A stretch of DNA of 64,000 nt, taken from the NCBI GenBank assembly GCA_964427415.1, contig CAYRUH010000016.1:7783-71782 (forward strand). Direction: 5' to 3'. Below, piece by piece: positions 42,044 through 52,100 of this stretch. A model generated the notes under the pieces. The model had not been told where the DNA came from. It saw only the letters and a list, made by a program, of their open reading frames with translations, and searched no databases. The DNA comes from Lentisalinibacter sp964427415. Lineage in GTDB: Bacteria; Pseudomonadota; Gammaproteobacteria; Steroidobacterales; Woeseiaceae. Both the position numbers and the translations under genes were made by a program. The first letter of the stretch is position 1, and the number at the start of each line of letters is the position of its first letter.

Positions 42044-44245
42044 TCAGAAGGAGTACTCGGCCTCAAAGCCGATGATACGGCCCTTGTTCAGCGGCGAGAA
42101 CGTGGCGCCCGGGAAGAAACCGAGCTGCGTATCGCCGCCGATGGTGACCTCGTCCTTCAGGTTCTTGCCATACGCGGAGAGCTTCAGCGCCCGATCCATC
42201 AGGTAGAGCGACAGGCTGGCATCCAGCATGTCGGCCTCCTTCAGCTGCCCCAGATTGTTGTCCGTGTAGGCTGCCGGGTCGCGGCGATTGAAGCTCAGCA
42301 GGGCGTTAACAACCATGCCGTTGCCGATGTCACGATCGTAGATCAGGGTCGCACCATAGGACCAGGGGGCGAGGCGCGGAATGTCGAGGGCTTCGTCTTC
42401 CTCGTTGACCACGTCGTCGCCCGAGATATCGAAGATCACCTCGTCGTACTGGCCGTCGACGTAGCCGGCATTCACCGTTGCCGTGAGACTGTCCGTCACG
42501 AAGAACCGTCCCTCCAGATCGAAGCCCTGGATGGTGGCATCGGCCGTGTTGCGGATAATCTGCACCACGCCGGTCGCGGCAGCCTCATTCACCTCGCGCT
42601 GCATATCTTCGATGGTGTTGTAGAAGACCGCCGCATTCAGCCGCACACGCCCTTCCAGCAGATCCGTCTTCAATCCGAGCTCGAAGGAATCCTGAGTCTC
42701 CTGATCGAAAGGACCCGGAGAGGCCGTCGGATCGGTGTTGCGCAGGTTGTAGCCGCCGCTGCGAAAGCCCCGCGTGTAAAAACCGTAAATCTGGGTGACG
42801 TCGTTCGATCGGAACTGGAAACCCACCTTGGGAGTGAAGCTGCTCCAGTCTTCTTCGTCGATCAGATTGAAAAAGTCGCAGCCGTTCGCGATGGTGCAGG
42901 CAGCCGCGCCCTGCGCGAGGCCGAGGCCGAGAGTGGCGATCTGGACCTCTTTTTCCTCCGCGCTATAACGACCGCCGAAGTTCAGCGTCAACTGATCGCT
43001 CAGCTGCCAATCAACCTGAGTGAAGACACCCCATGTGGTCTGATCCTGGATGCCGCCGCCGACGATGCGCGGCGGAGCGCCCAGGGCAGCCTGGATCGAG
43101 GGACCGAAGTTGCGCACCTCGATGTAGTTGAGATCCTGCGTGAGATAGTACACGCCGCTGGTCACGAAGAAGTCGCCGAAACTGCCGGAATAGCGCAGTT
43201 CGTTCGAGAGCTGGTCCTGCTGCGTGAGTGCCTCGGAGTGAAACAGAAAACTGGGTGAGGCATCGATGTCGCCCGTCGAATCCGACTCGTAGTCACGCCA
43301 GGCCAGGATATTGACGATCTCGCCATTGCCAAACGCGACATCCAGCGTCGTCTCCAGAATGGCGTGGTCCCACTCGTTGTCGTAGGAACCCGGCTCATCG
43401 ATGGCGAAGTTGAAGGTCTCGCGGCTGAACAGGCCGCCGTTCTGTCCGGCAGGGCCGTCGCCCTCGGAGCGGCCGTTCTCGGTGCGCAGCAGGAACTCGA
43501 GCGAGTCGGTCGCGCGCCAGGTGAGACCCGTGCGGATCATCCTCGTATCCGCCTCACCAAAGTCGCTGCCGTCGAAATCGTTGGTGTGCCAGCCACCATC
43601 CTTGTTGTGATAAACGGCGATCTTGCCGAGCAGATTGCCGGACTCGCTGAGCGGTCCAGAGAACACACCGGATGTGACGACGTTGTTGCCGGTCTCCACG
43701 GCAGCCTTGGCCTTGACTGAAAGTTCCTCGGTAGGACGGCTCGTCTGCAGGAGGACCGCGCCGCCGGTCACGTTGCGTCCGAACAGGATGCCCTGGGGGC
43801 CGCGCAGCACCTCGACACCCGCGAGGTCGAAGGTATCGAATACGACGCCGCCGTTAATCCCGTAGTACATGCCGTCGACGAACACGCCCACGGTGGGATC
43901 GATGGACGGGATGGAGCTATTGATGCCCAGACCGCGGATGGAGAAATTGGCGACGCCGCGGGTGGTGCCGATGTCCTCCAGCTGGACGTTCGGTATGCCA
44001 TAGCCCAGTGCCTTCAGATCGCGCAGATAGAGCGCGTCGATCTGTTCCTCACCGAGTGCCGTGACAGCCACGGGGACGTCCTGGACTTCCTGGCCGCCGG
44101 CACGCTTCGTTGCCGTGACGATGATCTCTTCGACGAAGGCGTCCTGTGCGCCCTGGGCCTGCGCAACCGTTGCTGCGCCAGTCATGCCGGCGAGTGCGAA
44201 CGCTGCGGTCGCCCACCCGGCGATACCGGATTTTTCGTGTTTCAC
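42044..44245 (-). CDS. TonB-dependent outer-membrane receptor
   Basis: 733 residues. The start is GTG 44245, preceded by GGGGGAG five bases upstream. The signal peptide (WATAAFALAGMTGAATVAQAQ) is followed by the TonB box EEIIVTA, the plug (VPVAVTALGEEQIDALYL, FSIRGLGINSS, VEVLRGPQGILFGRNVTGGA) and a barrel ending in Phe (IGFEAEYSF). It lacks an STN domain, so it is a transporter rather than a signal transducer. No siderophore genes are near, so the ligand is open. A sigma-70 promoter is visible upstream. Confidence 0.93.
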   Translation of the reverse strand: MKHEKSGIAGWATAAFALAGMTGAATVAQAQGAQDAFVEEIIVTATKRAGGQEVQDVPVAVTALGEEQIDALYLRDLKALGYGIPNVQLEDIGTTRGVANFSIRGLGINSSIPSIDPTVGVFVDGMYYGINGGVVFDTFDLAGVEVLRGPQGILFGRNVTGGAVLLQTSRPTEELSVKAKAAVETGNNVVTSGVFSGPLSESGNLLGKIAVYHNKDGGWHTNDFDGSDFGEADTRMIRTGLTWRATDSLEFLLRTENGRSEGDGPAGQNGGLFSRETFNFAIDEPGSYDNEWDHAILETTLDVAFGNGEIVNILAWRDYESDSTGDIDASPSFLFHSEALTQQDQLSNELRYSGSFGDFFVTSGVYYLTQDLNYIEVRNFGPSIQAALGAPPRIVGGGIQDQTTWGVFTQVDWQLSDQLTLNFGGRYSAEEKEVQIATLGLGLAQGAAACTIANGCDFFNLIDEEDWSSFTPKVGFQFRSNDVTQIYGFYTRGFRSGGYNLRNTDPTASPGPFDQETQDSFELGLKTDLLEGRVRLNAAVFYNTIEDMQREVNEAAATGVVQIIRNTADATIQGFDLEGRFFVTDSLTATVNAGYVDGQYDEVIFDISGDDVVNEEDEALDIPRLAPWSYGATLIYDRDIGNGMVVNALLSFNRRDPAAYTDNNLGQLKEADMLDASLSLYLMDRALKLSAYGKNLKDEVTIGGDTQLGFFPGATFSPLNKGRIIGFEAEYSF

Positions 44246-44340
44246 GGTTTCTCCCCCTGTGATGTCTGCACGTGCCGACGCCGGCGCGTGGTCTCGCGCA
44301 GCGCGGGAATCGGCCCTGGCCGGTCGCCGGCTGCGGATCA

Positions 44341-44370
44341 AGCATAGCGATGCCCGCTCGACGGGGTCAA
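44341..44370 (-). promoter_or_regulatory. Probable sigma-70 promoter of the TonB receptor gene
   Basis: Minus strand: -35 TTGACC (44365-44370), 18-base spacer, -10 TATGCT (44341-44346), about 95 bases before the GTG start. The remaining part of the gene-free stretch (44246-44602) holds no other gene I can see; rightward, a possible -10 TACAAT at 44482-44487 may serve alaX but has no clear -35. Confidence 0.6.
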
Positions 44371-44602
44371 GAAGATTGTCGGATTGCCGCAACAAAACCG
44401 TCCGTGGAAGCCCGGCGTTGAGGTGTTGTCCAGAAATCCCGGCCGGCCCGGATCGCCTGCGAGCGCCGGTCTCCGTTTATGTACAATGAAACCGGCGCAG
44501 CGGGCGGGGCAGGTCCGCATGACACGCCTGCCCGGCTGCCAATTCTGTTGCTCCGGGGCCACAGCCGACAGGCGCTGGCCCCGCCACGGGACCGGAGAAC
44601 TC

Positions 44603-45310
44603 ATGACCGACAGCTTATTCGAGCAGGACGCCTACCTGCGGGACTGCGTGGCGACCGTCGTCGCGGCGGCCGAGAACGGCATCGTCCTCGACCGGACCGT
44701 GTTCTATCCCCTCGGGGGCGGCCAGCCCGGCGACCGGGGTTGGCTGGAGACGGACTCGGGCCAGCGAATCGGGGTCGCCGACACGCGCAAAGGCGAAGCG
44801 GGCACCATCCGCCACGTCCCGGCCGAGGACGCTGCACTGCCCGCCCCGGGCGAGCGGGTGCGCGCTGTGATCGACTGGGAGCTGCGCTACCGGCACATGC
44901 GCATGCACACCTGCCTGCATCTGGTGGGCGCCGTAATCCCCCACGGCGTCACCGGCGGCAACATCAGCGCCACAAAGAGCCGGCTCGACTTCGACATGGA
45001 GGAGACGCTGGACAAGGAGGCGGTGACGGCTGCAGTGAACGCCCTCATTGCCGGGGATTACCACGTGCAGTCGCGCTGGATCACGGGCAAGGAGCTGCAT
45101 GCCCGGCCGGAACTCGTGCGCACGATGTCGGTCTCACCGCCAATGAATGCCGGGCACATCCGTCTGCTCGAGATACCCGGCGTCGATCTGCAGCCCTGCG
45201 GCGGCACTCACGTGCGGCGCACCGGCGAGATCGGCCCCGTCAACGTCAGCAAGATCGAGAAAAAGGGCCGGCACAACCGGCGCGTGAACATCGTATTCAC
45301 GGACGTCTGA
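44603..45310 (+). CDS. Alanyl-tRNA editing protein (AlaX type)
   Basis: 235 residues. Free-standing editing domain with LDRTVFYPLGGGQPGDRG, the zinc ligands HTCLH (His102 and His106) and CGGTH, and the C-terminal KIEKKGRHNRRVNI. AlaX proteins hydrolyse mischarged Ser- or Gly-tRNA(Ala) in the cytoplasm. ATG 44603 has GGAG five bases upstream. It is transcribed towards the M3 peptidase gene. Confidence 0.9.
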   Translation: MTDSLFEQDAYLRDCVATVVAAAENGIVLDRTVFYPLGGGQPGDRGWLETDSGQRIGVADTRKGEAGTIRHVPAEDAALPAPGERVRAVIDWELRYRHMRMHTCLHLVGAVIPHGVTGGNISATKSRLDFDMEETLDKEAVTAAVNALIAGDYHVQSRWITGKELHARPELVRTMSVSPPMNAGHIRLLEIPGVDLQPCGGTHVRRTGEIGPVNVSKIEKKGRHNRRVNIVFTDV

Positions 45311-45380
45311 GCGCGGTCACCACGCCGGCACGCGGCGCCGGCCGCAGCCTTTCGTCATCCACAGACACCGAAGAGGCAAC

Positions 45381-47555
45381 ATGTACACACGAGGTCTGCT
45401 CGTATTCACCACCCTGATGGTCGCAGCCTGCGGCCAGGACCCCGCCACCGCACCGGGAGCCGCAACGACGCCGGCCGCAGAGAGCGACGAGGCTGCCGCC
45501 ATCGGCAATCCGCTGCTCGCCGAATGGGACACGCCCCACGGCGTGCCGCCATTCGACCGTATACGCGCGGAGCACTACCTGCCGGCCCTGCGCGAAGGCA
45601 TGCGCCGGGAGCGCGCGGAGATAGAGGCCATCGTCGCCGATCCGCGAGCCCCGACCTTCGCGAACACCGCCGAGGCGCTGGAACGCGCGGGTTCCTCGCT
45701 CGAGCGCACCGCGCGAGTGTTCTATGCCGTGAATTCGGCCCACTCGGACGACGTCATCCGGCAGACGGCGAAGACCATCGCGCCAGAGCTCTCGGCCCAC
45801 AACGACGACATCCTGCTGAACCCGGCGCTGTTCGAACGCATCGATGCGGTCTGGCAGGCACGGCAAGGCCTGGACCTGGATGCAGAAGCCCTGCGACTGC
45901 TGGAGGAAATGCATAAGGAATTCGTGCTGGCCGGTGCGGCACTGGGCGACGAAGCCCGCGCACGCCTGAAGGAGATCAACGGCCGGCTCGCCGTGCTCGA
46001 GGAGGACTTCCAGCAGAACGTACTGGAGGAGACGAACCGGTTCGAACTGCTCGTCACCGACCGCGCAGACCTCGGTGCGCTGCCGGCGAGTCTGGTCGCC
46101 TCCGCGGCGGCGGAGGCAGAGCGTCGCGGCCATGACTGCGCCGAGTGCTGGGTCTTCACGCTGCAGCGCCCGAGCATCGAGCCGTTCCTGGAGTACTCGC
46201 CGAACCGGGAGCTGCGGCAGACAATATTCATGGGCTACGCCCTGCGCGGCGACCGGGGCAACGAGGCCGACAACAACGCAATCGTCACCGGGATGGTGGC
46301 GCTGCGCGCCGAGCGCGCCCGGCTGCTCGGCTTCGACAACCATGCTGCCTCCGTGCTGGTGGACCGGATGGCACAGACGCCGGAGCGCGTCTACCAACTG
46401 CTGGACGAGGTCTGGCAGCCGGCCCTGGCGATGGCGAAGCGCGAACGCGACGCGCTTACGGGGATGCTCCACGCCGACGGCATCGAGAGCGAACTGGAAC
46501 CCTGGGACTGGCGTTACTACACCGAGAAACTGCGCAAGCAGCGCTACGACTTCGACGAACAGGCGCTCCGGCCCTGGTTCGAGTTCTCCGCCGTGCGCGG
46601 CGCCGCCTTCGAACTCGCCGGCCGGCTGTTCGGGCTCACCTTCGAGGAGCGACCGGACCTGCCGCGCTGGCACCCGGACCAGCAGGTGTTCGAAGTGTTC
46701 GATGCGGACGGCTCCCACCTCGCCATCCTCTACATGGACTGGTTCGCCCGGGAGAGCAAGCGCGGCGGCGCCTGGATGAACGCGCTGCGCCAGCAATCGG
46801 CCATGGACGGATTCGTGACGCCGGTGGTGACCAACAACTTCAACTTCGCGGCGCCGGCGCCCGGCCAGCCCGCCCTGCTCCGCTACGCCGAGGCGGAGAC
46901 CCTGCTCCACGAGTTCGGCCACGCGCTGCACGGCATGCTCTCGGAGGTGCGCTATCCGTCACTGGCGGGCACCAGCACGGCGCGCGACTTCGTGGAGATG
47001 CCCTCCCAGGTGCTGGAGAACTGGCTCGGCGAACCGGAGATGCTGAAAACCTTCCGTCACTACCAGACCGGCCAGCCGCTGCCGGACGAGCTGATACGCA
47101 AAATCCAGGCAACGGCGAAGTTCAACCAGGGCTTCCGCACGGTCGAGTACATGGCGGCGTCCTATCTCGACATGGCCTACCACAGGCTGGAGCCGGGCGC
47201 AGAGGTCGTGCCCGAGCAGTTCGAGCGCGCGGAGATGGAGCGCATCGGCCTGATTGACGACATCATTCCCCGCTACCGCAGCACCTACTTCCGGCACATT
47301 TTCTCCAGCAGCTATTCCGCCGGCTACTATAGCTACCTCTGGTCCGAGGTCATGGACGCCGACATCTTCGAGGCCTTTCGCGAACAGGGGCTGTTCGACC
47401 CGGAGACGGCTGCGGCCTTCCGCAAGGAGATTCTGTCGAAGGGGGGCACCAAGCCGGGTCTTGCGCTGTTCCGCGCCTTTCGCGGACGCGATCCGGTCAT
47501 CGAGCCTTTGCTCGAACGGCGCGGGCTTCTGCCCGAACGGCCGCTGGCTCCCTGA
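45381..47555 (+). CDS. M3-family oligopeptidase/dipeptidyl carboxypeptidase (Dcp-like), lipoprotein
   Basis: 724 residues. A lipobox MVAAC anchors it, so it acts in the periplasm. The zinc site HEFGH begins at His510, followed by LSEVRYPSLAGTSTARDFVEM (third ligand Glu) and the family core PSQVLENW. SGYYSYLWSEVMDADIF and RYRSTYFRHIF near the end are typical of Dcp. It trims peptides in the envelope. ATG 45381 has AGAGG upstream. The downstream gene converges. Confidence 0.92.
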   Translation: MYTRGLLVFTTLMVAACGQDPATAPGAATTPAAESDEAAAIGNPLLAEWDTPHGVPPFDRIRAEHYLPALREGMRRERAEIEAIVADPRAPTFANTAEALERAGSSLERTARVFYAVNSAHSDDVIRQTAKTIAPELSAHNDDILLNPALFERIDAVWQARQGLDLDAEALRLLEEMHKEFVLAGAALGDEARARLKEINGRLAVLEEDFQQNVLEETNRFELLVTDRADLGALPASLVASAAAEAERRGHDCAECWVFTLQRPSIEPFLEYSPNRELRQTIFMGYALRGDRGNEADNNAIVTGMVALRAERARLLGFDNHAASVLVDRMAQTPERVYQLLDEVWQPALAMAKRERDALTGMLHADGIESELEPWDWRYYTEKLRKQRYDFDEQALRPWFEFSAVRGAAFELAGRLFGLTFEERPDLPRWHPDQQVFEVFDADGSHLAILYMDWFARESKRGGAWMNALRQQSAMDGFVTPVVTNNFNFAAPAPGQPALLRYAEAETLLHEFGHALHGMLSEVRYPSLAGTSTARDFVEMPSQVLENWLGEPEMLKTFRHYQTGQPLPDELIRKIQATAKFNQGFRTVEYMAASYLDMAYHRLEPGAEVVPEQFERAEMERIGLIDDIIPRYRSTYFRHIFSSSYSAGYYSYLWSEVMDADIFEAFREQGLFDPETAAAFRKEILSKGGTKPGLALFRAFRGRDPVIEPLLERRGLLPERPLAP

Positions 47556-47586
47556 ACCGGGGAATAACGCACAATAGCCATCGGGC

Positions 47587-48048
47587 CTAGCTGCCGGCGG
47601 CGGCGAGCGTCGTCTCGATATTGAGCGCCACCGCCTCCTCGTCCGGCGCCAGCGCAGCAGCCTTCTCGAACCACTCGCGCGCGGCCTCCAGCTCACCGGT
47701 CAGGTAGTGGTAGGCGCCGAGGTTGTTGAAGTCGCTCCAGCTGGCGTGCCGGCTTTCGGCCGCGAGCCTGCATGCGCTGCCCGCCAGCTCGTAATCCTGC
47801 TGGCGCAGATGGGCGTTACAGAGCGTGGCGTAGGCCCGGTTGCGGGCGTACTCACCGCGCAGCCGATCGATCCGCGGTGCGATGAGACCGACGGCCCGTT
47901 CCGTGTTGCCGTTCGCAAGTGCCACTTCGGCACGCTGCACGAACTCCGGCGTCGTCTGCAGCTCGAGGCCTGATGCTTCCGTGTTCACGGCGCCGAGGGC
48001 GCTCGTCAATGTCAGTGCCAGTGCAGTCAGATGCGTTGCGATGGTCAT
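47587..48048 (-). CDS. Secreted TPR-repeat protein
   Basis: 153 residues. Signal peptide (THLTALALTLTSALGAVNTEA) followed by TPR-like repeats (FVQRAEVALANGNTERAVGL, YATLCNAHLRQQDYELAGSA, FNNLGAYHYLTGELEAAREW). It would be periplasmic and mediate protein contacts. ATG 48048 is set by the signal peptide and AGAGG nine bases upstream. Divergent from the LysR gene, sharing a strongly AT-rich promoter region. Confidence 0.75.
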   Translation of the reverse strand: MTIATHLTALALTLTSALGAVNTEASGLELQTTPEFVQRAEVALANGNTERAVGLIAPRIDRLRGEYARNRAYATLCNAHLRQQDYELAGSACRLAAESRHASWSDFNNLGAYHYLTGELEAAREWFEKAAALAPDEEAVALNIETTLAAAGS

Positions 48049-48137
48049 GGGTATCTGCCTCTCAATGAACCGTAGGCAGACGGTATGGATTTCACACGTG
48101 CATAGCAATAACGAAAAAATATAATTACTATTCATTC

Positions 48138-49061
48138 ATGAATAACTTGTCCTCCCTGCGGGACTGGGGCGACATCCGCCTTTTCCTCGCCATCGTGGAA
48201 CACGGCAGCCTGCTGGCTGCCTCCGAACATCTGTCCCTGTCCCAGCCCACACTGGGCCGCCGCCTTGCGGCGATGGAGAAGCGCATGGGCGTGCCGCTGT
48301 TCGTACGCACCGGCCGGCGCATGCAGCTCACGGACACCGGTCAGGTCATCCTGGAGAATGCGCGCCGTATGGAACGCGAGATGCTCGCGATCGAGCGGGC
48401 GGTGGACGTGCAGTCGAAGGGTCTCGCAGGGGAGGTCATCATCACCGCGACGGAGGGCACTGGCACGGAGTGGCTGCCGCCGGAGCTGGTGGCGTTCCGG
48501 CAGCGCTTTCCGGACATCGATCTGAACATCCGCGTGGATAATCGCAGCATGGACCTGTTGCGCCGGGAAGCGGATATCGCGCTGCGGCTCGGCGAGCCGG
48601 GTGAACCGAAACTCATCGGTCGACGGCTGGTAACCGTGGGCTTCGGTCTTTACGCGGCCCCCTCCTATTTGCAGCGTGCGCCGCCCTTCGCATCGATCGA
48701 GGACCTGCAAAATCACGATCTGATCGGAATGTACGGCGCGGACGGCAACAGCGGACTGCTGCCGGGCGAGAGCTTCGAGGACCTTCCGCCGGGCCGCTAC
48801 GTGCTCGTCACCAACAGCCCGGCGGCCCAGCTGTCCGCGGCGCGGGCGGGCTACGGGATCGCCGCGTTGTCACACCGCTGGGTGACGTTGCAGGGTGGTC
48901 TCGTGCCGCTGCTGCCCGGTACCAACCTCTTCGAGACTCCCTTGTGGCTGCTGACCCACGAGGAACTGCGCTACAGCGCCCGCATCCGCGCCGTCTCGGA
49001 CTTCCTCACCGAGCGCGTGCTGGCGAACAAGGAGCAGTTCGAGGGCGGCATGGCCGCGTAA
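48138..49061 (+). CDS. LysR-family transcriptional regulator
   Basis: 307 residues. Winged helix at residues about 8-67 (FLAIVEHGSLLAASEHLSLS, LGRRLAAMEKRMGVPLFVR) and a LysR substrate domain (GEVIITATEGTGTEWLPPEL, DIALRLGEPGEPKLIGRR). The gene has no visible ribosome site; it begins in an AT-rich stretch and the ATG lies inside ATTCATGAAT. It probably controls the divergent TPR gene or itself; the target and effector are not known. Confidence 0.88.
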   Translation: MNNLSSLRDWGDIRLFLAIVEHGSLLAASEHLSLSQPTLGRRLAAMEKRMGVPLFVRTGRRMQLTDTGQVILENARRMEREMLAIERAVDVQSKGLAGEVIITATEGTGTEWLPPELVAFRQRFPDIDLNIRVDNRSMDLLRREADIALRLGEPGEPKLIGRRLVTVGFGLYAAPSYLQRAPPFASIEDLQNHDLIGMYGADGNSGLLPGESFEDLPPGRYVLVTNSPAAQLSAARAGYGIAALSHRWVTLQGGLVPLLPGTNLFETPLWLLTHEELRYSARIRAVSDFLTERVLANKEQFEGGMAA

Positions 49062-49095
49062 CACCCGCTCTGTCGCGATGCTTCGAAGGGTATGC

Positions 49096-49117
49096 AGGAG
49101 GGCCTGCAGGCCCTCCT
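49096..49117. repeat. Perfect 22-base palindrome between converging genes (REP-like hairpin)
   Basis: AGGAGGGCCTG is followed directly by its inverse CAGGCCCTCCT, giving a nine-base GC-rich stem with a TGCA loop. It lies between the LysR gene (ends 49061) and the opposing BNR-repeat gene (ends 49127). Such GTAGGAGGGC-type palindromes resemble dispersed REP elements in related GC-rich bacteria; only one copy is present in this window. It could also end transcription from both sides. Confidence 0.6.
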
Positions 49118-49126
49118 ACCTGTTTG

Positions 49127-52100
49127 TCAGCGCCTGGGGATGCCTCGGCCAGGGGACCAGGGCACGCCCGCGCCGTCCAGCCGCTCCTTCAGGCCCGCCA
49201 GTTCCACCTCGATCAGCTGATCCAGCGCCTGCTTCACCTCCGCCAATTCCGCCTCGGCGATCTGCAGGCTCGTGCGCTGGGTACCCGTGGGGCCGTAGGC
49301 ATTGCGGGTACTGCCGAAGCCGGCGACGTTCAGCCGCCGCGAGATGGAGACCGGCTGCGCGTCGCCCAGCTCGGCGCGCTCCCCATGGCCGCTGAGGCGC
49401 ACGCTCAGCCGCCGCGCCCGTTCCTCGATGCCCTGGGCCTCGGCATAGAGCGCCGGGTCCGCCGTGGAGCGGGTCAGCACTTCCTTGATGGCGCCGGTCT
49501 CCTCGACCAGTTCCTGTGCGGCGGCCACGGCGGCGCTGACGGCGCGCCCCAGTTCGGCCACGCGCCGGTCGAAGCGCACCCGCTCGCTCTGGGCGGGACC
49601 CTCGAGCACGGGTTCGCGGATGGAGGAAACGCGGAAGCTCTGCGGTTCACCCACCGTCTCGACGCGGCCGTTGACACGCCGGGCCAGGGCCACCGAGTAC
49701 TCTCCCGGTTCTGCCAGCACGCCGTGACGGATCTCCCACGGCGAGGGCTCCTCCTCTCTCTCGGGCTCCCAGCGATTGAGATCCGGGTAACGCAGATCCC
49801 AGGCCACGCGATGGAAACCCGCCTCGGCCGGCGCCTCGAGATGGCGCACGACCTCGCCTGCCGCATCGCGTACCGTCAGCCACACCGCCGGCGGCTCCTC
49901 CAGCTCCTCGTCGAGCACCGCATCCCAGTCCGGGAACGGGATCGGCGCTCCCTCGAGCTTGAGTTCCTTTTCCCGCTGCTGGCGTTGCTCCTGCCGACTA
50001 CGGATCTTCTCCGGCAGGTAGTAGGTGAACACGGCGCCAAACGGGGGATTCGGCGCCACGTAGAAACTCCCGCCCTGGAACGCCTGGCAACCGGCCGTGC
50101 CGCAGCCGAGCGGATCGCGCGGCACGTACCAGGCCGCATCGCGCACGGAGAAAAGCACCGTCTCCCCGGCAAGGGTCTGCCCGCTCAGGTCACGCAGTGG
50201 CGTGTAGTCGTCCAGCACGAAGAAGCCGCGGCCGAAGCTCGCCGCCACCAGGTCGTTCTCCCGTCGCTGGATCTCCAGATCGCGGAACGCGATGGTGGGG
50301 ATGCCGCCGTCCAGCTCCGTCCAGTTTTTGCCGCCGTCCACCGTGAAGAACAGGCCGAACTCCGTCGCCGCGAACAGCAGGTCCGCCTCCACGTGATCCT
50401 GGATGACTCGCCAGACGATGTGTCGGTCCGGCAGGTCGTCCGAAATACTGCGCCAGCTGCGTCCCCGGTTCGTACTCTTCAGGATATAGGGTTCGAAGTC
50501 GCCGGCCTTGTGGTTGTCCACCGCCACGTAGACGGTGTCGGGATCGTGCAGGTCGGCCTTGATGTCGTTCACGTAGAAATAGTCGGGGACGCCCGGCAGC
50601 GAATCGATCTCGCGCCAGGTCTCGCCGCCGTCCTCGGTCACCTGGATCAGCCCGTCGTCGGTGCCCACATAGATAAGGCCCTCGACCAGCGGTGACTCGT
50701 CCAGGTTGGCGATGGTGCTGTATCTCGACATGGCATACAGATCCCACGGCGCATCGAAGCTCCAGCGCATGCCCATCATCGGCTGGCGCAGCCGGTCGAC
50801 GTCCCGGGTGAGATCGCCGCTCAGCGCCTGCCATTCGTCGCCCCGGCTGTCGCTGCGCCACAGCCGCTGACTGGCGAAGTACAGCCGCGCCGGGTCGTGG
50901 GGGCTGATGAGTATCGGCGCGTCCCAATTGAAACGCTCCTCCGGCTCGCCGCGGCCGGGCTGGGGCTGGATGTAGACCGTCTCGCCCGTGCGGCGGTCGA
51001 AGCGGTTCAGGTTACCCTGCTGCCACTGCACGTAGACGATGTCCGGGTTGGTCGGATCGGCCTCGGGTTCATGACCGTCGCCGCCAAGCGCCACGTACCA
51101 GTCCGAATTGGTGATGCCGTGGACGTTCGGCGTGCGCGCCGGACCGCCCTGGCTGGAGTTGTCCTGGGTGCCGCCGTAGATGTTGTAGAAGGGCTCGTCG
51201 TAGTCGACGGAGACTTTGTAAAACTGGGTGATCGGCAGGTTCGAGGCGTAGCGCCAGGTCTCGCCGAGATCGAAGCTCTCGTACAGGCCGCCGTCGGTGC
51301 CGACGATGAGATAGTCGGGATCGTCCGGTCGGAAGGCCATCGCGTGGTGGTCGACGTGCTTCGCGTCGAAACCCATCTTCGTGAAGTTCTCGCCGCCGTC
51401 GTGGGTGACGTGCAGGAAAACGTCCATCTGGTAGACCCGGTCGAAGGCGTGCGGGCTCGCGAACAGCTCCTGGTAATAGTGAGGGCCCGTACCGCTGGAG
51501 AGATAGTCGTTACGCTTCTCCCAGGTCTCGCCGCCGTCCCCCGAGCGCCAGAAGCCGCCGGTGCGCCGAGCGAGTTCGATGGTGGCGTAGACCACGTCCG
51601 GGTCCTGCGGCGAAATGGCGAAGCCGATCTTGCCCATGTCCTCTTCCGGCAGGCCCTCGGTAAGTTCCCGCCAGGTTTCGCCGCCATCTTCGGACTTGTG
51701 GATGCCGCTGCCCGGGCCGCCGTTCATGAGGGCGGCCACGTTACGGAAGCGCTGCCAGGTGACCGCGTAAACCACGTCGGGGTCGCGCGGGTCCAGGTGC
51801 ACCTCGTTCGCACCGGTGTATTCGTCGTCGCCGAGCAGCTTCTCCCAGGTCTGGCCGCCGTCGACGGATTTGTACAGCCCGCGCTGGCCGGCAGCCGACC
51901 ATAGCGGCCCCTGGGCGGCCACCCAGATCACGTCCGAGTCCCGCGGATCGATGCGGATCATGCCGACGTGCTGGGACTGCTCGAGTCCCATCCGCTCCCA
52001 GTTCTCGCCGCCGTCCCGGCTGCGGTAGACGCCGTCGCCGTAACCGACGTGTCGCCCGCTCACGTTCTCGCCGGTGCCCACCCATACCGTGTCCGGATCG

